Origin: Mariluticola halotolerans
Lineage (GTDB): Bacteria > Pseudomonadota > Alphaproteobacteria > Rhizobiales > Devosiaceae
Assembly (NCBI RefSeq): GCF_021611515.1
Contig: NZ_CP090960.1
Span: 744,001 to 808,000, forward strand
Direction of reading: 5' to 3'
Length of the DNA stretch: 64,000 nt
The position numbers were made by a program, and so were the translations under genes. Positions 20,461 to 29,141 of this stretch are shown in pieces. How positions within the stretch are numbered: position 1 is the first letter of the stretch; each line of letters opens with the position of its first letter. The notes below the pieces were generated by a model. The model did not search any database, was not told the DNA's origin, and saw only the letters and a program-made list of their open reading frames with translations.

Positions 20461-21132
20461 CTAACCGCCGCGCGACAGACGCTCGATTTCTTTTTCGACA
20501 ATGTTCTCGACGACGCTGGGCAGGTTTTCGTCAAGCCATTCTTTCAACATGGGCCGCAACATTTCACGGATCATGTTTTCAATAGTCATATCGTGGGTGC
20601 CGAGCGCGACATTGCCAAGCTTGGCGAACGCGCTTTTGACCGCCGCATCTGTTGTCGGCTCGAGCAGGCGTTTTGCCATGTCCGAGGAGAGGTCTTTATC
20701 CGGCATTGGAGCTGTTTCACTCACGGCGGGCTCTTCACGCATCTGGCTTGGCGCCGGCCCATCAAAGGAAATATCATCGGGCACAACGAGCTCGGGCACG
20801 GTGAAGTCGTCACCATCCTGATCGAACGTCTCCTCGTCCGCCGCAGCGCTGAGATCGGGAAAATCAAATCCCTCAACGGGATCGTCGTCCGCGACGCTGT
20901 CGTCGGTCACAATCTGCTCAGCCGAAAGTTCCAGCGCATCGGGCTCTTCTTCCGTCGCGGGCATCATTTCGGGAACATCGAACTGATCGGGAATGTCAAA
21001 GCTCAGCGGTTCGTCTTCAGCTGGCGTGGTGGCAGCGGAAGGCGCAACCCCGGCATCATCATCGGCAATAATTTGCCGAATGGACGACAGGATTTCATCC
21101 ATCGATGGCTCTTTGGCCGCTGACTTGTTCAT
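20461..21132 (-). CDS. popZ: PopZ-like polar organizing protein (DUF2497)
   Basis: Acidic protein of 223 residues with the two conserved ends of the DUF2497/PopZ family: an N-terminal helix (EPSMDEILSSIRQIIADDD) that recruits client proteins, and C-terminal helices (REMLRPMLKEWLDENLP, VENIVEKEIERLSRG) that drive oligomerisation. The middle is an Asp/Glu/Pro-rich disordered spacer. PopZ forms cell-pole condensates that anchor the chromosome origin in Caulobacter, and its homologue marks the growing or new pole in rhizobia. Location between tolC and valS is typical. Confidence 0.88.
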   Translation of the reverse strand: MNKSAAKEPSMDEILSSIRQIIADDDAGVAPSAATTPAEDEPLSFDIPDQFDVPEMMPATEEEPDALELSAEQIVTDDSVADDDPVEGFDFPDLSAAADEETFDQDGDDFTVPELVVPDDISFDGPAPSQMREEPAVSETAPMPDKDLSSDMAKRLLEPTTDAAVKSAFAKLGNVALGTHDMTIENMIREMLRPMLKEWLDENLPSVVENIVEKEIERLSRGG

Positions 21133-21317
21133 TAGTGCCTCACTCTACATGGCTCGAGACGTAGTACATACAAATGGATTTGTACTAAAGCCGTCTGATT
21201 CGCCCTTACACAGTTTAGCTATCTCAAGCATATACGTGAAACGAAAGGGAGGCCCGTATTGCGGTCTTCCACGGCTTGTGCGCCATGTTTTGATCAAAAG
21301 CGGCTGATCTGAACGAA

Positions 21318-21355
21318 ATGAGGGCAGATTCGCTCTCAAGCGCCCCTGCCCTCAT
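21318..21355 (-). terminator. Hairpin downstream of tolC
   Basis: A ten-base perfect stem (ATGAGGGCAG at 21318-21327 with CTGCCCTCAT at 21346-21355) starts 30 bases after the tolC stop. On the minus strand it is followed by TTTCGTT, a weak T tract. It is a likely end of the tolC transcript. Confidence 0.5.
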
Positions 21356-21384
21356 CAAAATTCATCCGGAATTCCGGCGTTGAC

Positions 21385-22749
21385 TTAATTTGCGACGCTA
21401 CGCAGTTCCTGCCATACGTCTTCAATATTCTTGATATAGCCGTCGGCGCTCTTGATCTGCACCGGCAGGCCAAGCTCCCGGGCCGACAATCGTCCGGCGG
21501 CCGCCATCAGGTTGAATCCGGCGGCAATACGGCTGGTCTGCGCGCCGATCAGCCCTTCTTGCGCCGAGGTCAGCTTTGCGCGGGCGTCCAGCACGTCGAG
21601 CGTTGTGCTCTGCCCGACATTACGCTCCTCGATCACGCCATTCAGCACCTGTTCGTTGGCGCGTACCGAGGATTGAGCGGCGTCGATCTGGGCGGCGGCG
21701 TTCTGCAGACTGCTCCATGAAGAGATCACTTGCGCGCGAATCCGGTCCCGCACACTCAACGCATCAATTTCGCTTTGTATCTGACCGAGATTGGCCTTGC
21801 GTGCACCTGCGCCCAGCGCCCCGCCCGCGTAAAGCGGCACACTCAGTGTGAGGCCTACGGAACCTGTGCCTGTGCTGGTGTAAGTGCCGGTGCCGGGGCT
21901 GCTGAAGCTGCCACCGATGCTGCCAATTAATTTGAGTGTTGGCCCAAATGCACGCTCGGCCGCATCGGATGCTGCCTGCGCCGCACGCAATTGCGCCTTG
22001 GCCGCCAGAATTTCAGGATGTGAACTGTCAGCAGAGGATTGGGCCTGATCAATCGAGCCGGGCAATATTCCATTGAAGCTATAATCGAGGCTCAGATTTT
22101 GTGGCTTGTGCCCGATCCAGCGCTGATAGCTGGCCTGGCTCGTCTGCAGGTTTGCAATCGCGGATTTGTAGGAAGCAATTGCAGAAGCAAGGCTTGCATC
22201 GGCTTGGGAAACCTCAATGCGCGTGCCCTCGCCAATATCGAGCCTGTCGTTTGAAGACTGAACTTGTGCCTGCAAAAACTTGACGTTCTCGGCCCGCAAC
22301 TGAACCAGTTTGGTATTGGTCACGACATCGAGATATGCGGAAGCTGCAGAAAGGAGAACATTCTGCTCGGCGGTGCGCAGCCCTTCCTTGGCGACGACCG
22401 AATAGGCACGGGCGCTTTCAATCTGGGCATCCGTCACCAAATTATCGAACAACGTTTGACTATAGCTCAGGCCAACGCTTGACGACTGATTGCTTGTGCC
22501 CGGCCCGCCCGAGACGGTCCATGACGATTTCATCTCTGCGGATGCAGCAATTGTAGGCAGCTTGCCCGCCTTGCGCGTTGCGATATCCTCAGCAGACATT
22601 TTGACGCTTAACAGCGCCGATGCGATCTGAGGATTATTGGCATAAGCGCTTGCCAAGGCGTCGCGCAACGATTCGGCGAATGCCGGCGTTGCCGCAAATA
22701 ATGCAATTGCGGCAAATGTACCCGCCCGCAAAACTCTCTTAGAAATCAT
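21385..22749 (-). CDS. tolC: TolC family outer membrane channel
   Basis: Outer membrane efflux and type I secretion channel, 454 residues. The signal peptide ends in TPAFA, followed by ESLRDALASAYANNPQI, the classic TolC start, and two long coiled-coil halves with the internal repeat; GERNVGQSTTLDVLDA-like segments (ERNVGQSTTLDVLDAR) are conserved. The ATG at 22749 is chosen because the signal peptide begins there. Neighbours pcm and popZ/valS match the rhizobial order. Confidence 0.93.
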   Translation of the reverse strand: MISKRVLRAGTFAAIALFAATPAFAESLRDALASAYANNPQIASALLSVKMSAEDIATRKAGKLPTIAASAEMKSSWTVSGGPGTSNQSSSVGLSYSQTLFDNLVTDAQIESARAYSVVAKEGLRTAEQNVLLSAASAYLDVVTNTKLVQLRAENVKFLQAQVQSSNDRLDIGEGTRIEVSQADASLASAIASYKSAIANLQTSQASYQRWIGHKPQNLSLDYSFNGILPGSIDQAQSSADSSHPEILAAKAQLRAAQAASDAAERAFGPTLKLIGSIGGSFSSPGTGTYTSTGTGSVGLTLSVPLYAGGALGAGARKANLGQIQSEIDALSVRDRIRAQVISSWSSLQNAAAQIDAAQSSVRANEQVLNGVIEERNVGQSTTLDVLDARAKLTSAQEGLIGAQTSRIAAGFNLMAAAGRLSARELGLPVQIKSADGYIKNIEDVWQELRSVAN

Positions 22750-22910
22750 TGTTCGATGCCTCCAAAGCCCGACCACTCTAATTTGCGCAAATAGGAGTCT
22801 CAACCTCAGATCGCAATGGTTGCGTAATTGTAATGTAAATTAAGCTCCAGCGTGCTCGCGCTGCAACATAGGGTGCAGATGGGTCAGTAAGTCGTTTCAG
22901 CGCGACAGAA

Positions 22911-23567
22911 TCAGAATGCGAACTCTGGACGCCCCTTGGTCGATACCAGTCTGGGCATTGTCGCATTGTAAGAGCGGCGCATGGCGATGTCATTGCCGGT
23001 TTTTACGTAAACACGCGCGGTGCAGGTTGCCCCCTCAATCGCCATGGCAACGAGACGCCCGTCGTCACGAAGCTGCTTCAACAATTGGGGCGGCACTTCA
23101 TCAACCGCTCCCTCGAGCACGATAACGTCGAATGGTGCCTCCGAGGCAACGCCGGCCGTCAGGTCACCGGCCAAGACGGCAGCGTTACCGATATCGAGTT
23201 CGGCGAGCAGATCGTTGGCCTGCTCCACCAGTGCGGCATCGTCGTCAAGCGCCACCACGGCGCTGGCCAGATTAGCGAGCACTGCGGTGGAATAGCCGCT
23301 GCCACAACCCACATCGAGCACCACATCGTTCGGTGTCACCTCAGCCAGCTGGACCAGTCTTGCAAAGGGCATGGGGGCCGCCAGGGCACGACCGGTGTCG
23401 TTCAATTCATGGCTTACATCTACATAGGCCAGTGGGCGACGGGCTTCCGGAACGAATCGTTCGCGTGGCACGCGTTCCATGGCTGCCAGCAAAGCGCTAT
23501 CGGTTATGCTGGCCGTGCGCAGCTGGGTGTCCACCATCTGTTGGCGTGCGCGCTCAAAGTTTTCCAT
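22911..23567 (-). CDS. Second protein-L-isoaspartate O-methyltransferase family protein
   Basis: SAM-dependent methyltransferase of 218 residues related to Pcm. It has the motif I VLDVGCGSGYSTA and the preceding family region MPFARLVQLAEV. The QSIT-type substrate motif of true Pcm is not preserved (it reads APMPFARL), so activity on isoaspartate is uncertain. This paralogue upstream of tolC is typical of Hyphomicrobiales. The start is the ATG at 23567; a TTG at 23579 is possible. Confidence 0.82.
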   Translation of the reverse strand: MENFERARQQMVDTQLRTASITDSALLAAMERVPRERFVPEARRPLAYVDVSHELNDTGRALAAPMPFARLVQLAEVTPNDVVLDVGCGSGYSTAVLANLASAVVALDDDAALVEQANDLLAELDIGNAAVLAGDLTAGVASEAPFDVIVLEGAVDEVPPQLLKQLRDDGRLVAMAIEGATCTARVYVKTGNDIAMRRSYNATMPRLVSTKGRPEFAF

Positions 23568-23726
23568 GTCCAAAACCAATCTCGTCGTTTGAATCCAGCG
23601 GTCGACAGGGATTAGCCCCGCTTATGCCGCGATGCAAGGTTTACGAGATTAACAACGACAAAAGAAGAATGCATGACTGACTTGCGTCAATCCGTCTTCT
23701 CCAATAGAAACCGCTTTGGTTGGTGA

Positions 23727-23800
23727 GGCCACGTGGCGGAGTGGTTACGCAGCGGATTGCAAATCCGCGTACTCCGGTTCAATTCCGGACGTGGCCTCCA
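23727..23800 (+). tRNA. tRNA-Cys(GCA)
   Basis: A complete 74-base cloverleaf with encoded CCA. The acceptor stem is GGCCACG paired with CGTGGCC, the anticodon stem GCGGA/TCCGC holds the loop TTGCAAA, giving anticodon GCA at 23759-23761, and the T arm contains GGTTCAATTCC. It precedes mobA and no integrated element is visible next to it. Confidence 0.95.
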
Positions 23801-23820
23801 ACTCTTTTCCGGAGCAGAAC

Positions 23821-24498
23821 ATGCCGTTAGACGGGGTTGCCGGGGTGATTCTGGCTGGTGGCCGCGGCGAGCGGCTTGGCGGCGTTACAAAAGCACATCT
23901 GAAAGTTGCCGGCGTTCGGCTTGTCGATCGCGTGCTGCGCGCTCTTGAGCCGCAATGCGATATTGTTGTGCTCTCGACGGGACGCTTGCCCACCGACGCG
24001 ATCCGGGCTGCAAGGTCTCTTCCCGCCTTTCCCGATTCTGATGCACCCGATTCGGGGCCTGTGGGTGGCTTGTCCGCTGCCGTCGCCTGGAGTGGGATGC
24101 AGGCAAAGCCTCCCACCTTCCTTTTGACCGTTGCTGTCGATACGCCCTTCTTTCCCGACGATTTTGGTGCACGGGCGCTCGATCTTATGTCGCCGGATAT
24201 AGATGTGGTGATGGGCGCATTTGCGGGGCAGATCTATCCCACAAACGCCTTGTGGCGCGTCGCTTCGCTTTCCGCCCTTCCCGCCCTGGTAGCCGCCGGT
24301 CAGGCGCCGCGCGGCCTTAAGGCTGTAATTCCAGAAGAAAGAGCGAAGCTACTCGACTACCGGACGGATAACGGGCACGATCCATTCGTCAATATCAACA
24401 CCGTTGCGGACCTGATCGATTGCGGCCGGCGCGCTTATTCGACGATGAATGCAAAACAGTCCAATTCAGGGCTTGGCAAAGCAGATCAAACGGGCTAA
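23821..24498 (+). CDS. mobA: Molybdenum cofactor guanylyltransferase
   Basis: Transfers GMP from GTP to molybdopterin to make the bis-MGD cofactor of DMSO-reductase-type enzymes. The 225 residues show the nucleotide-binding signature LAGGRGERLGGVTKAHL and the VAVDTPFFP segment containing the Mg-binding aspartate. The ATG at 23821 follows GGAG; an in-frame reading beginning inside the tRNA-Cys gene is rejected. It stands alone between the two tRNA genes, with no other molybdenum genes in view. Confidence 0.88.
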   Translation: MPLDGVAGVILAGGRGERLGGVTKAHLKVAGVRLVDRVLRALEPQCDIVVLSTGRLPTDAIRAARSLPAFPDSDAPDSGPVGGLSAAVAWSGMQAKPPTFLLTVAVDTPFFPDDFGARALDLMSPDIDVVMGAFAGQIYPTNALWRVASLSALPALVAAGQAPRGLKAVIPEERAKLLDYRTDNGHDPFVNINTVADLIDCGRRAYSTMNAKQSNSGLGKADQTG

Positions 24499-24539
24499 AC
24501 GGTGCCCGGCCTGATTGATCAGGCTACACCTTTTGGTGA

Positions 24540-24615
24540 TCCCCGGTAGCTCAGTTGGTAGAGCAAGCGGCTGTTAACCGCTGGGTCGCTGGTTCGAGTC
24601 CGGCCCGGGGAGCCA
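24540..24615 (+). tRNA. tRNA-Asn(GTT), integration target
   Basis: A complete 76-base cloverleaf with encoded CCA. The acceptor stem TCCCCGG pairs with CCGGGGA, the anticodon stem AGCGG/CCGCT encloses CTGTTAA (anticodon GTT, 24573-24575), and the T arm has GGTTCGAGTCC. Its last 16 bases are the first part of a 30-base direct repeat that recurs at 30006-30035, so the gene is the attachment site of the following element and was rebuilt intact on integration. Confidence 0.95.
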
Positions 24616-24629
24616 AAAAGCTCCAAGAA
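24600..24629 (+). repeat. Left attachment repeat (attL)
   Basis: A 30-base sequence beginning CCGGCCCGGGGAGCC and ending GCTCCAAGAA. It covers the T-arm and acceptor end of tRNA-Asn plus 14 bases downstream, and is identical base for base to 30006-30035. The flanking bases on both sides differ (T against A at both ends), so the exact repeat is 30 bases. Confidence 0.9.
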
Positions 24630-24705
24630 TGTCAAGGAAACCAAGGGTTTCAAGGGTTTACGCTTCCTCAGAGGTACACGATTAGGTACACTTGGGGATA
24701 CACCT

Positions 24706-26079
24706 ATGCTCATGGTAATTCGTTACGTTCAAAGACGCGGGAACAGTTGGCGCTACAGGCGCAAGGTTCCTCCCTCAGCAAAATCGATGGTGGGTAAAGG
24801 CGAGATTGTCTTTCCCCTTGGGGCTTCCGAAAAAGAAGCTCTCCGAAATTATCCCCACATTCATGCGCAAGCTGAACGCATGTTGTCAGGTGCCGCGCCT
24901 ACCCGCCTCGCAGCGCAGGCCGCTACGCCGTGGGAACTGCACAAGGCAGCAATCCGAGAAGCGACACGGCTTGGCTTTAACGCTGACTGGCGCGGCTGGC
25001 AGGACGTCGACGACCTCGAGGGGATTTCCCGGGACGTCACCGCCGAGCAGGTTACGCAGCACTACCCCCGAGATGAAGAAGACAATCCCGTTGGGCTTTC
25101 TCCCAGTGACCTCGCGTTGATCAAGGTAATTCGTGGTGGCGCGGCTACACCTGAGCCTGCCCCAACCCTGCAAGACGCCATCCGGGTCTATACGTCCGAG
25201 CGTGTGGGCGATGATCATAAAAAACTGAACCAGCTGGAGCATGTTTCCAAGCTGGTGTCTGAGGTGGTCCCTCTCACAAGGCCTTTGTCTTCGTTGCGCC
25301 GTGCAGATGCCCGTGAGGTCCGCGACAACATTCTCAATGGACGCACAGTAGCTTCCACCCAGCGTTACCTTAACGTGGTGCGGGCCATCATAAATCTCGC
25401 CATCAGGGAGTTCGATCTGGCAGGGATAAATAATCCCTTCGACAAGTTGCCTGTGGGCAGATTGGACCAAGCTGAGCCGGACAAAAGCCTTCGATCTCCC
25501 TTCCCTGAGGCTGAACTCAGGCATGCACGTGCCCGTGTGATGTCTCACGCGACCATCGAACTACAACAGATTTGGCGCATTCTTGAATTCACTGGCTGCA
25601 GGCTGGCGGAAATCTCAGGCATACGCGTGGAAGACGTGGTCTTGGACCATGCTATTCCTCACATAAAGATCGTGTGGCACGACCAGCGGCGCATCAAGAC
25701 AGCGGCGTCCCATCGTTGGGTTCCCTTGATTGATGACGGACTGAAAGCTGCTCAAGAAGCAGTTCAGGCTGCAAGCTCCACAGGTCCCCTCTTCCCATCT
25801 TACTGCCGGGACGGCGGCTCAGATGCAGCGTCTGCAGCCCTAGGCAAGCATGTGAGAGCTAGCACCTCAGACCTTAAGGTCGTCACGCACTCCCTTCGTC
25901 ATCGGGTCAAAGACCTTTTGATCTTGGCAGGCGTTTCTACAGCTGAGCAGGAATTCGTGCTTGGGCATACCTCCGGCAAGGTTTCGGAAGTCTATGGCGG
26001 CAATGACGCCTTGCTTCGCGTGACCCAGAGGGCCCTTGTCAAAGCGTTTGAGCATAGGGGCGACCTCAGCAACCTCTAG
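24706..26079 (+). CDS. Tyrosine-type site-specific integrase
   Basis: Phage-family recombinase of 457 residues that should catalyse integration at the adjacent tRNA-Asn. Catalytic residues are visible: Arg299 (TGCRLAE), His395 and Arg398 (HSLRHR), His421 (LGHTSG) and Tyr430 (VYGG). The N-terminus (RRGNSWRYRRKVP) resembles the DUF6538-type arm domain and residues about 155-240 form the core-binding domain. It starts with ATG at 24706 after GGGGAT; ATG at 24712 is also possible. The gene appears intact. Confidence 0.9.
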   Translation: MLMVIRYVQRRGNSWRYRRKVPPSAKSMVGKGEIVFPLGASEKEALRNYPHIHAQAERMLSGAAPTRLAAQAATPWELHKAAIREATRLGFNADWRGWQDVDDLEGISRDVTAEQVTQHYPRDEEDNPVGLSPSDLALIKVIRGGAATPEPAPTLQDAIRVYTSERVGDDHKKLNQLEHVSKLVSEVVPLTRPLSSLRRADAREVRDNILNGRTVASTQRYLNVVRAIINLAIREFDLAGINNPFDKLPVGRLDQAEPDKSLRSPFPEAELRHARARVMSHATIELQQIWRILEFTGCRLAEISGIRVEDVVLDHAIPHIKIVWHDQRRIKTAASHRWVPLIDDGLKAAQEAVQAASSTGPLFPSYCRDGGSDAASAALGKHVRASTSDLKVVTHSLRHRVKDLLILAGVSTAEQEFVLGHTSGKVSEVYGGNDALLRVTQRALVKAFEHRGDLSNL

Positions 26080-26347
26080 GAGCTTCTCGGGAACCTCGCA
26101 GGGGTGGTTATGCGTGGCTGCGGAGCAGCGGTTGGGGTTGGGTATGTCGTTATTTGCTGGCATGGGCGGCATGTAGGCTGACCAGCCCTTACGAGATCGC
26201 CCTAGGAGTTCACGCTCCGAGGCTTCCGGCGTTAGATTGATTATTAGAACGTTCCCTATTCCATAGCTCTCTATTTGAATACGACGCCTTGGATGAATAG
26301 GCTGACCTTGCCATTAATCAGGCGGCGGACTAGCGGAGGTTATCCTT

Positions 26348-26578
26348 ATGTTCATCGAACCTCATCTCGGAACCATGGGCGTTATCACGGTAGTAGCCTT
26401 GGGTGCGGGAATGCTGGTGCAGGCTGCAAATGCTGCCTCTCTGTGGGACGGTTTTAATCTAATAGACGCCAGCACGCACACGGGCCCGTCCAACGGCAAA
26501 ATGTACGGCGTTAGAAAGCCAATGCCAAAAACTATTAGGTTGGCCCCTGTGGGTGCGATGACAGGAGAAACACTATAG
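26348..26578 (+). CDS. Small exported or membrane-anchored hypothetical protein
   Basis: A 76-residue open frame with a strong ribosome site (GGAGGT ending seven bases before the ATG). The N-terminal 30 residues form a hydrophobic stretch (MGVITVVALGAGMLVQAANA) that reads as a signal peptide or anchor, followed by a short polar region rich in Gly/Pro/Lys. No family is recognised. It lies in the element between the integrase and the small lipoprotein. The good ribosome site is the main argument that it is a real gene. Confidence 0.5.
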   Translation: MFIEPHLGTMGVITVVALGAGMLVQAANAASLWDGFNLIDASTHTGPSNGKMYGVRKPMPKTIRLAPVGAMTGETL

Positions 26579-26639
26579 CGTCGCCCTGAGACCTTATAGG
26601 CCGAGCGGCGCCGAACTTTTATGGCGCTTAAGGTGGACC

Positions 26640-26906
26640 TCAGACGCAATCGAAGGCGGCCCTATATCCCCGAGTGCTTTTGTAGGTGGCTGTCTTTCCA
26701 TACTGACCGCAGAACCGCTCGGCCACTGGAAACGCATCCATCTCATTCCACACGTTACCGATCATAACCCCGTTCTTATTGCCCACCACATTCTGCCCGA
26801 ACGGGCTTCCATAGACATTGGCATTCTTTGGATCAGATGAGGTCGAGCAGCCGGCTAGAATTATGCAGAGCATTGGGGCGGCGGTTAGAAGCTTTACGCA
26901 GTGCAT
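26640..26906 (-). CDS. Small lipoprotein
   Basis: An 88-residue lipoprotein with lipobox LAGC (Cys20) after a hydrophobic leader, and a strong AAGGAG ribosome site five bases before the ATG at 26906. The mature part contains an AERFCGQYGKTA stretch and ends FDCV, a layout (Cys-x2-Tyr-Gly-Lys and terminal Phe-x-Cys) shared by many small lipoproteins of alphaproteobacterial islands and phages; a disulfide between the two cysteines is likely. Function is unknown. It is transcribed opposite to the rest of the element. Confidence 0.75.
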   Translation of the reverse strand: MHCVKLLTAAPMLCIILAGCSTSSDPKNANVYGSPFGQNVVGNKNGVMIGNVWNEMDAFPVAERFCGQYGKTATYKSTRGYRAAFDCV

Positions 26907-28301
26907 AGGGTCTCCTTAGGGTCAGCGCTATTCTGGCGAAAAAATCCAATCTGCCAAGATCAAAAACCACGAACACAAGTTTCCCCCGTATCCCCTCGCC
27001 GTCAGCGGTCATAAGCCGAGGTCACTCAGCTTGCTGCAAACGCTTGTGGTCAGGACGTGGCAGCGTTTTTCGGGAAGCAACATGCCCAGTCCTTCGGGAG
27101 CATTGATAATCTCACCATCCATGCTCCTGCATGTGCCTCCAGTTTTATACCGACATCAACCATGGTCGCGATGCCGCGTGGCGGTACCCGTCCGGTTCGC
27201 ACCGACCGTGTGTACTCTCGCTGTTTGCACGTTTTCACCGAACGGTTGAGTGCCGAGTGCGGCAACGCCGAAATCTCCGCCAGCCCCTGTTATTCAAATT
27301 TTATGAGGCTGGACGCCTGATCGTGCAGAAGGCATGCGCCGCAGCATAACCAGGTGATTACCCCCCACAATAGGAGGTGCCCCCCCGGTTCATATATAGG
27401 TTTGCCCTAGGCAGCTCGCGAAATGGCATGAGAGGTTATACACTCATGCTCCATTCTATCTCCAACAAATGGCTCCACCCATCGTGGAGGCTGCTCCCAC
27501 CACACTGACCCAAGAAGCTGGCCATGGAGAAACGTTCATTTCCCGAATTGAACCTTGGTCTGCCCCTCGAATAACGGTGATGAGGCGGGGCAACAGCGCC
27601 CTGCTCTATACCCCTACCAATCACGGAAAACCTCGGAGACCTGTTACCCAGCATAAGTGATGCGGAAAGCTACCTTTACATACAACGATTGTTGGGTCGA
27701 TGTTGAGCCGAATATAACGGCTTGTGTCCTTCTAAGAGGATAGTTTGCCAAGGCCCCATCTCATCGAGGGTCCGAGTATATATGCTACAAAAATCCGAAC
27801 CGCCAAGATCGAAAACAACGACCGCGAGTTCCCCCGCCCGCCCCTCGATGCCCAGCAAACAGCTGTCGAACATTTCATTCTCCAGCAAACCCACAGGACA
27901 CAGACATTGTCAGCCAATCAAAGCCTTACCTGCAGCGGAACAACGCCGCTCAACTGAACCACCTCAAAAGCATTGAAAGTCTATCCGAACTCTTGAAGGC
28001 AACACCCCTGCTATCAGGGCTAGGCATGAGGCTGCAGTTGCATCAATTTGACCGTAGCCAAGAACCATAGCATCGCTCAGGGTGACCTTCGTGGCGCTTG
28101 TCAGCAAGCTGTGGGATGCCAATTAGGACCAGCCTGCCTATGGCAGTTCCCTGAGTGGGCGCTGCTAGAAATCGACTAGATAGGACGCATGCGCTCTAGT
28201 GTTGTTCGATAGCTTCAAACCGCAGCATCGCGAGCATCTCCAGAGAAGCACTAATTTACACCATGCAGTCGCTTCCATGTATTTTACACCCACAACGACC
28301 G
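26907..28301. other. 1.4-kb low-coding stretch inside the element
   Basis: Apart from one weak candidate frame at 27676-27873, no open frame here combines good length, ribosome site and plausible composition. The segment contains a diverged direct repeat (about 26939-27000 and 27788-27850) and several short C/T-rich runs such as the one near 27360. It probably represents remnants of lost element genes, though a non-coding RNA cannot be excluded. Confidence 0.5.
27676..27873 (-). CDS. Possible small protein of unknown function
   Basis: A 65-residue frame starting at an ATG preceded by GGAG at six bases. It contains a short hydrophobic segment (ELAVVVFDLGG) and no recognisable family. A diverged copy of the DNA coding for that segment occurs at about 26939-27000, where a one-base length change destroys the frame. 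It may be a real small gene or the fragment of a larger one. Confidence 0.25.
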   Translation of the reverse strand: MFDSCLLGIEGRAGELAVVVFDLGGSDFCSIYTRTLDEMGPWQTILLEGHKPLYSAQHRPNNRCM

Positions 28302-28329
28302 TTGACATTAGATAATTGCTAAATATGCT
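28302..28329 (+). promoter_or_regulatory. Sigma-70 type promoter of the serine recombinase gene
   Basis: TTGACA (28302-28307) is followed after 16 bases by TATGCT (28324-28329), a near-consensus housekeeping promoter 23 bases upstream of the recombinase ATG. A short inverted pair TTAG/CTAA sits between the two hexamers and could serve as an operator. Confidence 0.6.
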
Positions 28330-28352
28330 GAAACCCACATTGGGAGTTCGCC

Positions 28353-29012
28353 ATGAAACAATATGTCATCTACACGCGTGTAAGCACCGAAGCACAGAAC
28401 AACAGCGGCTTGGGTCTGGAGGCTCAAGAGCGAGATATCGACATTTTTCTGAACAACTTCTCTGAGGTACCATATGAGGTCATCGGACGGTTTCAGGACG
28501 TGTTCTCGGGTGGCGCGAATGACCGCCCGCAATTGGTCCTTGCTCTCAAGCTGGCGCGCTCTTCTGGAGCCGAACTGTTGGTGGCGAAGCTGGACAGGTT
28601 GAGCCGTAAAGTGTCGTTTATTGCAGCACTGATGGACGATGCAGCCGTAAAGCTCCGGGTGGCATCGATGCCCTCTGCAGACAAGTTTCAACTTCACATC
28701 TATGCAGCTCTAGCAGAGCAGGAAAGGACGTTTATTTCAGAGCGGACGAAGGCGGCATTGAAGGAAGCGAAGGCTCGTGGGAAAAAGCTCGGCGGACTGC
28801 GTGATAAGACAATGAAGCGCAATGCCGCAATACAAGCCAAGGCGAAAGCAGAGGCGGAACGGGTGGTCAAGATTGCGGGGCCCCTGCGACAGTCTGGAGC
28901 TACTTTGGCCAGCATCGCGAAGACACTCAATGAGACTGGCATCCCCACATCACGCGGCGGCGCATGGACACCCACACAGGTCTCTCGGGTACTCCAACGG
29001 ACCGGGGCATAA
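28353..29012 (+). CDS. Serine recombinase (resolvase/invertase family)
   Basis: Site-specific DNA recombinase of 219 residues. The N-terminal catalytic domain has the nucleophile Ser11 in IYTRVSTEAQ, an AKLDRLSRK segment with conserved arginines and an EQERTFISERTKAAL helix; the C-terminus holds a helix-turn-helix (ASIAKTLNETGIPTSRGGAWTP). It follows GGGAG and a good promoter. In a tRNA element already carrying a tyrosine integrase, it might resolve multimers, invert a segment, or be the remnant of a second element. No inverted recombination sites were recognised beside it. Confidence 0.88.
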   Translation: MKQYVIYTRVSTEAQNNSGLGLEAQERDIDIFLNNFSEVPYEVIGRFQDVFSGGANDRPQLVLALKLARSSGAELLVAKLDRLSRKVSFIAALMDDAAVKLRVASMPSADKFQLHIYAALAEQERTFISERTKAALKEAKARGKKLGGLRDKTMKRNAAIQAKAKAEAERVVKIAGPLRQSGATLASIAKTLNETGIPTSRGGAWTPTQVSRVLQRTGA

Positions 29013-29141
29013 TGTCTAACCGCCTATCCGTGGCGGGACGTCTATTGTTTTTGTGAATAATGTTCCGGCTATTCAAGTCAAACATAGACTTAGGCGAATA
29101 TTTTTGCTCTGCTCATGATGCATGCTTTTGAGGGGGTTATT

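Noticed and set aside
23716-23820. Upstream reading of mobA that runs through tRNA-Cys
   Set aside because: It would translate the tRNA gene; the ATG at 23821 has a ribosome site and the correct family N-terminus.
26348-26906. A toxin-antitoxin pair in the element
   Set aside because: The two small genes are convergent and exported, and neither resembles a known toxin or antitoxin family.
27057-27320. An 87-codon frame in the element interior
   Set aside because: No ribosome site, an equally long frame on the opposite strand, and no recognisable composition or motif.
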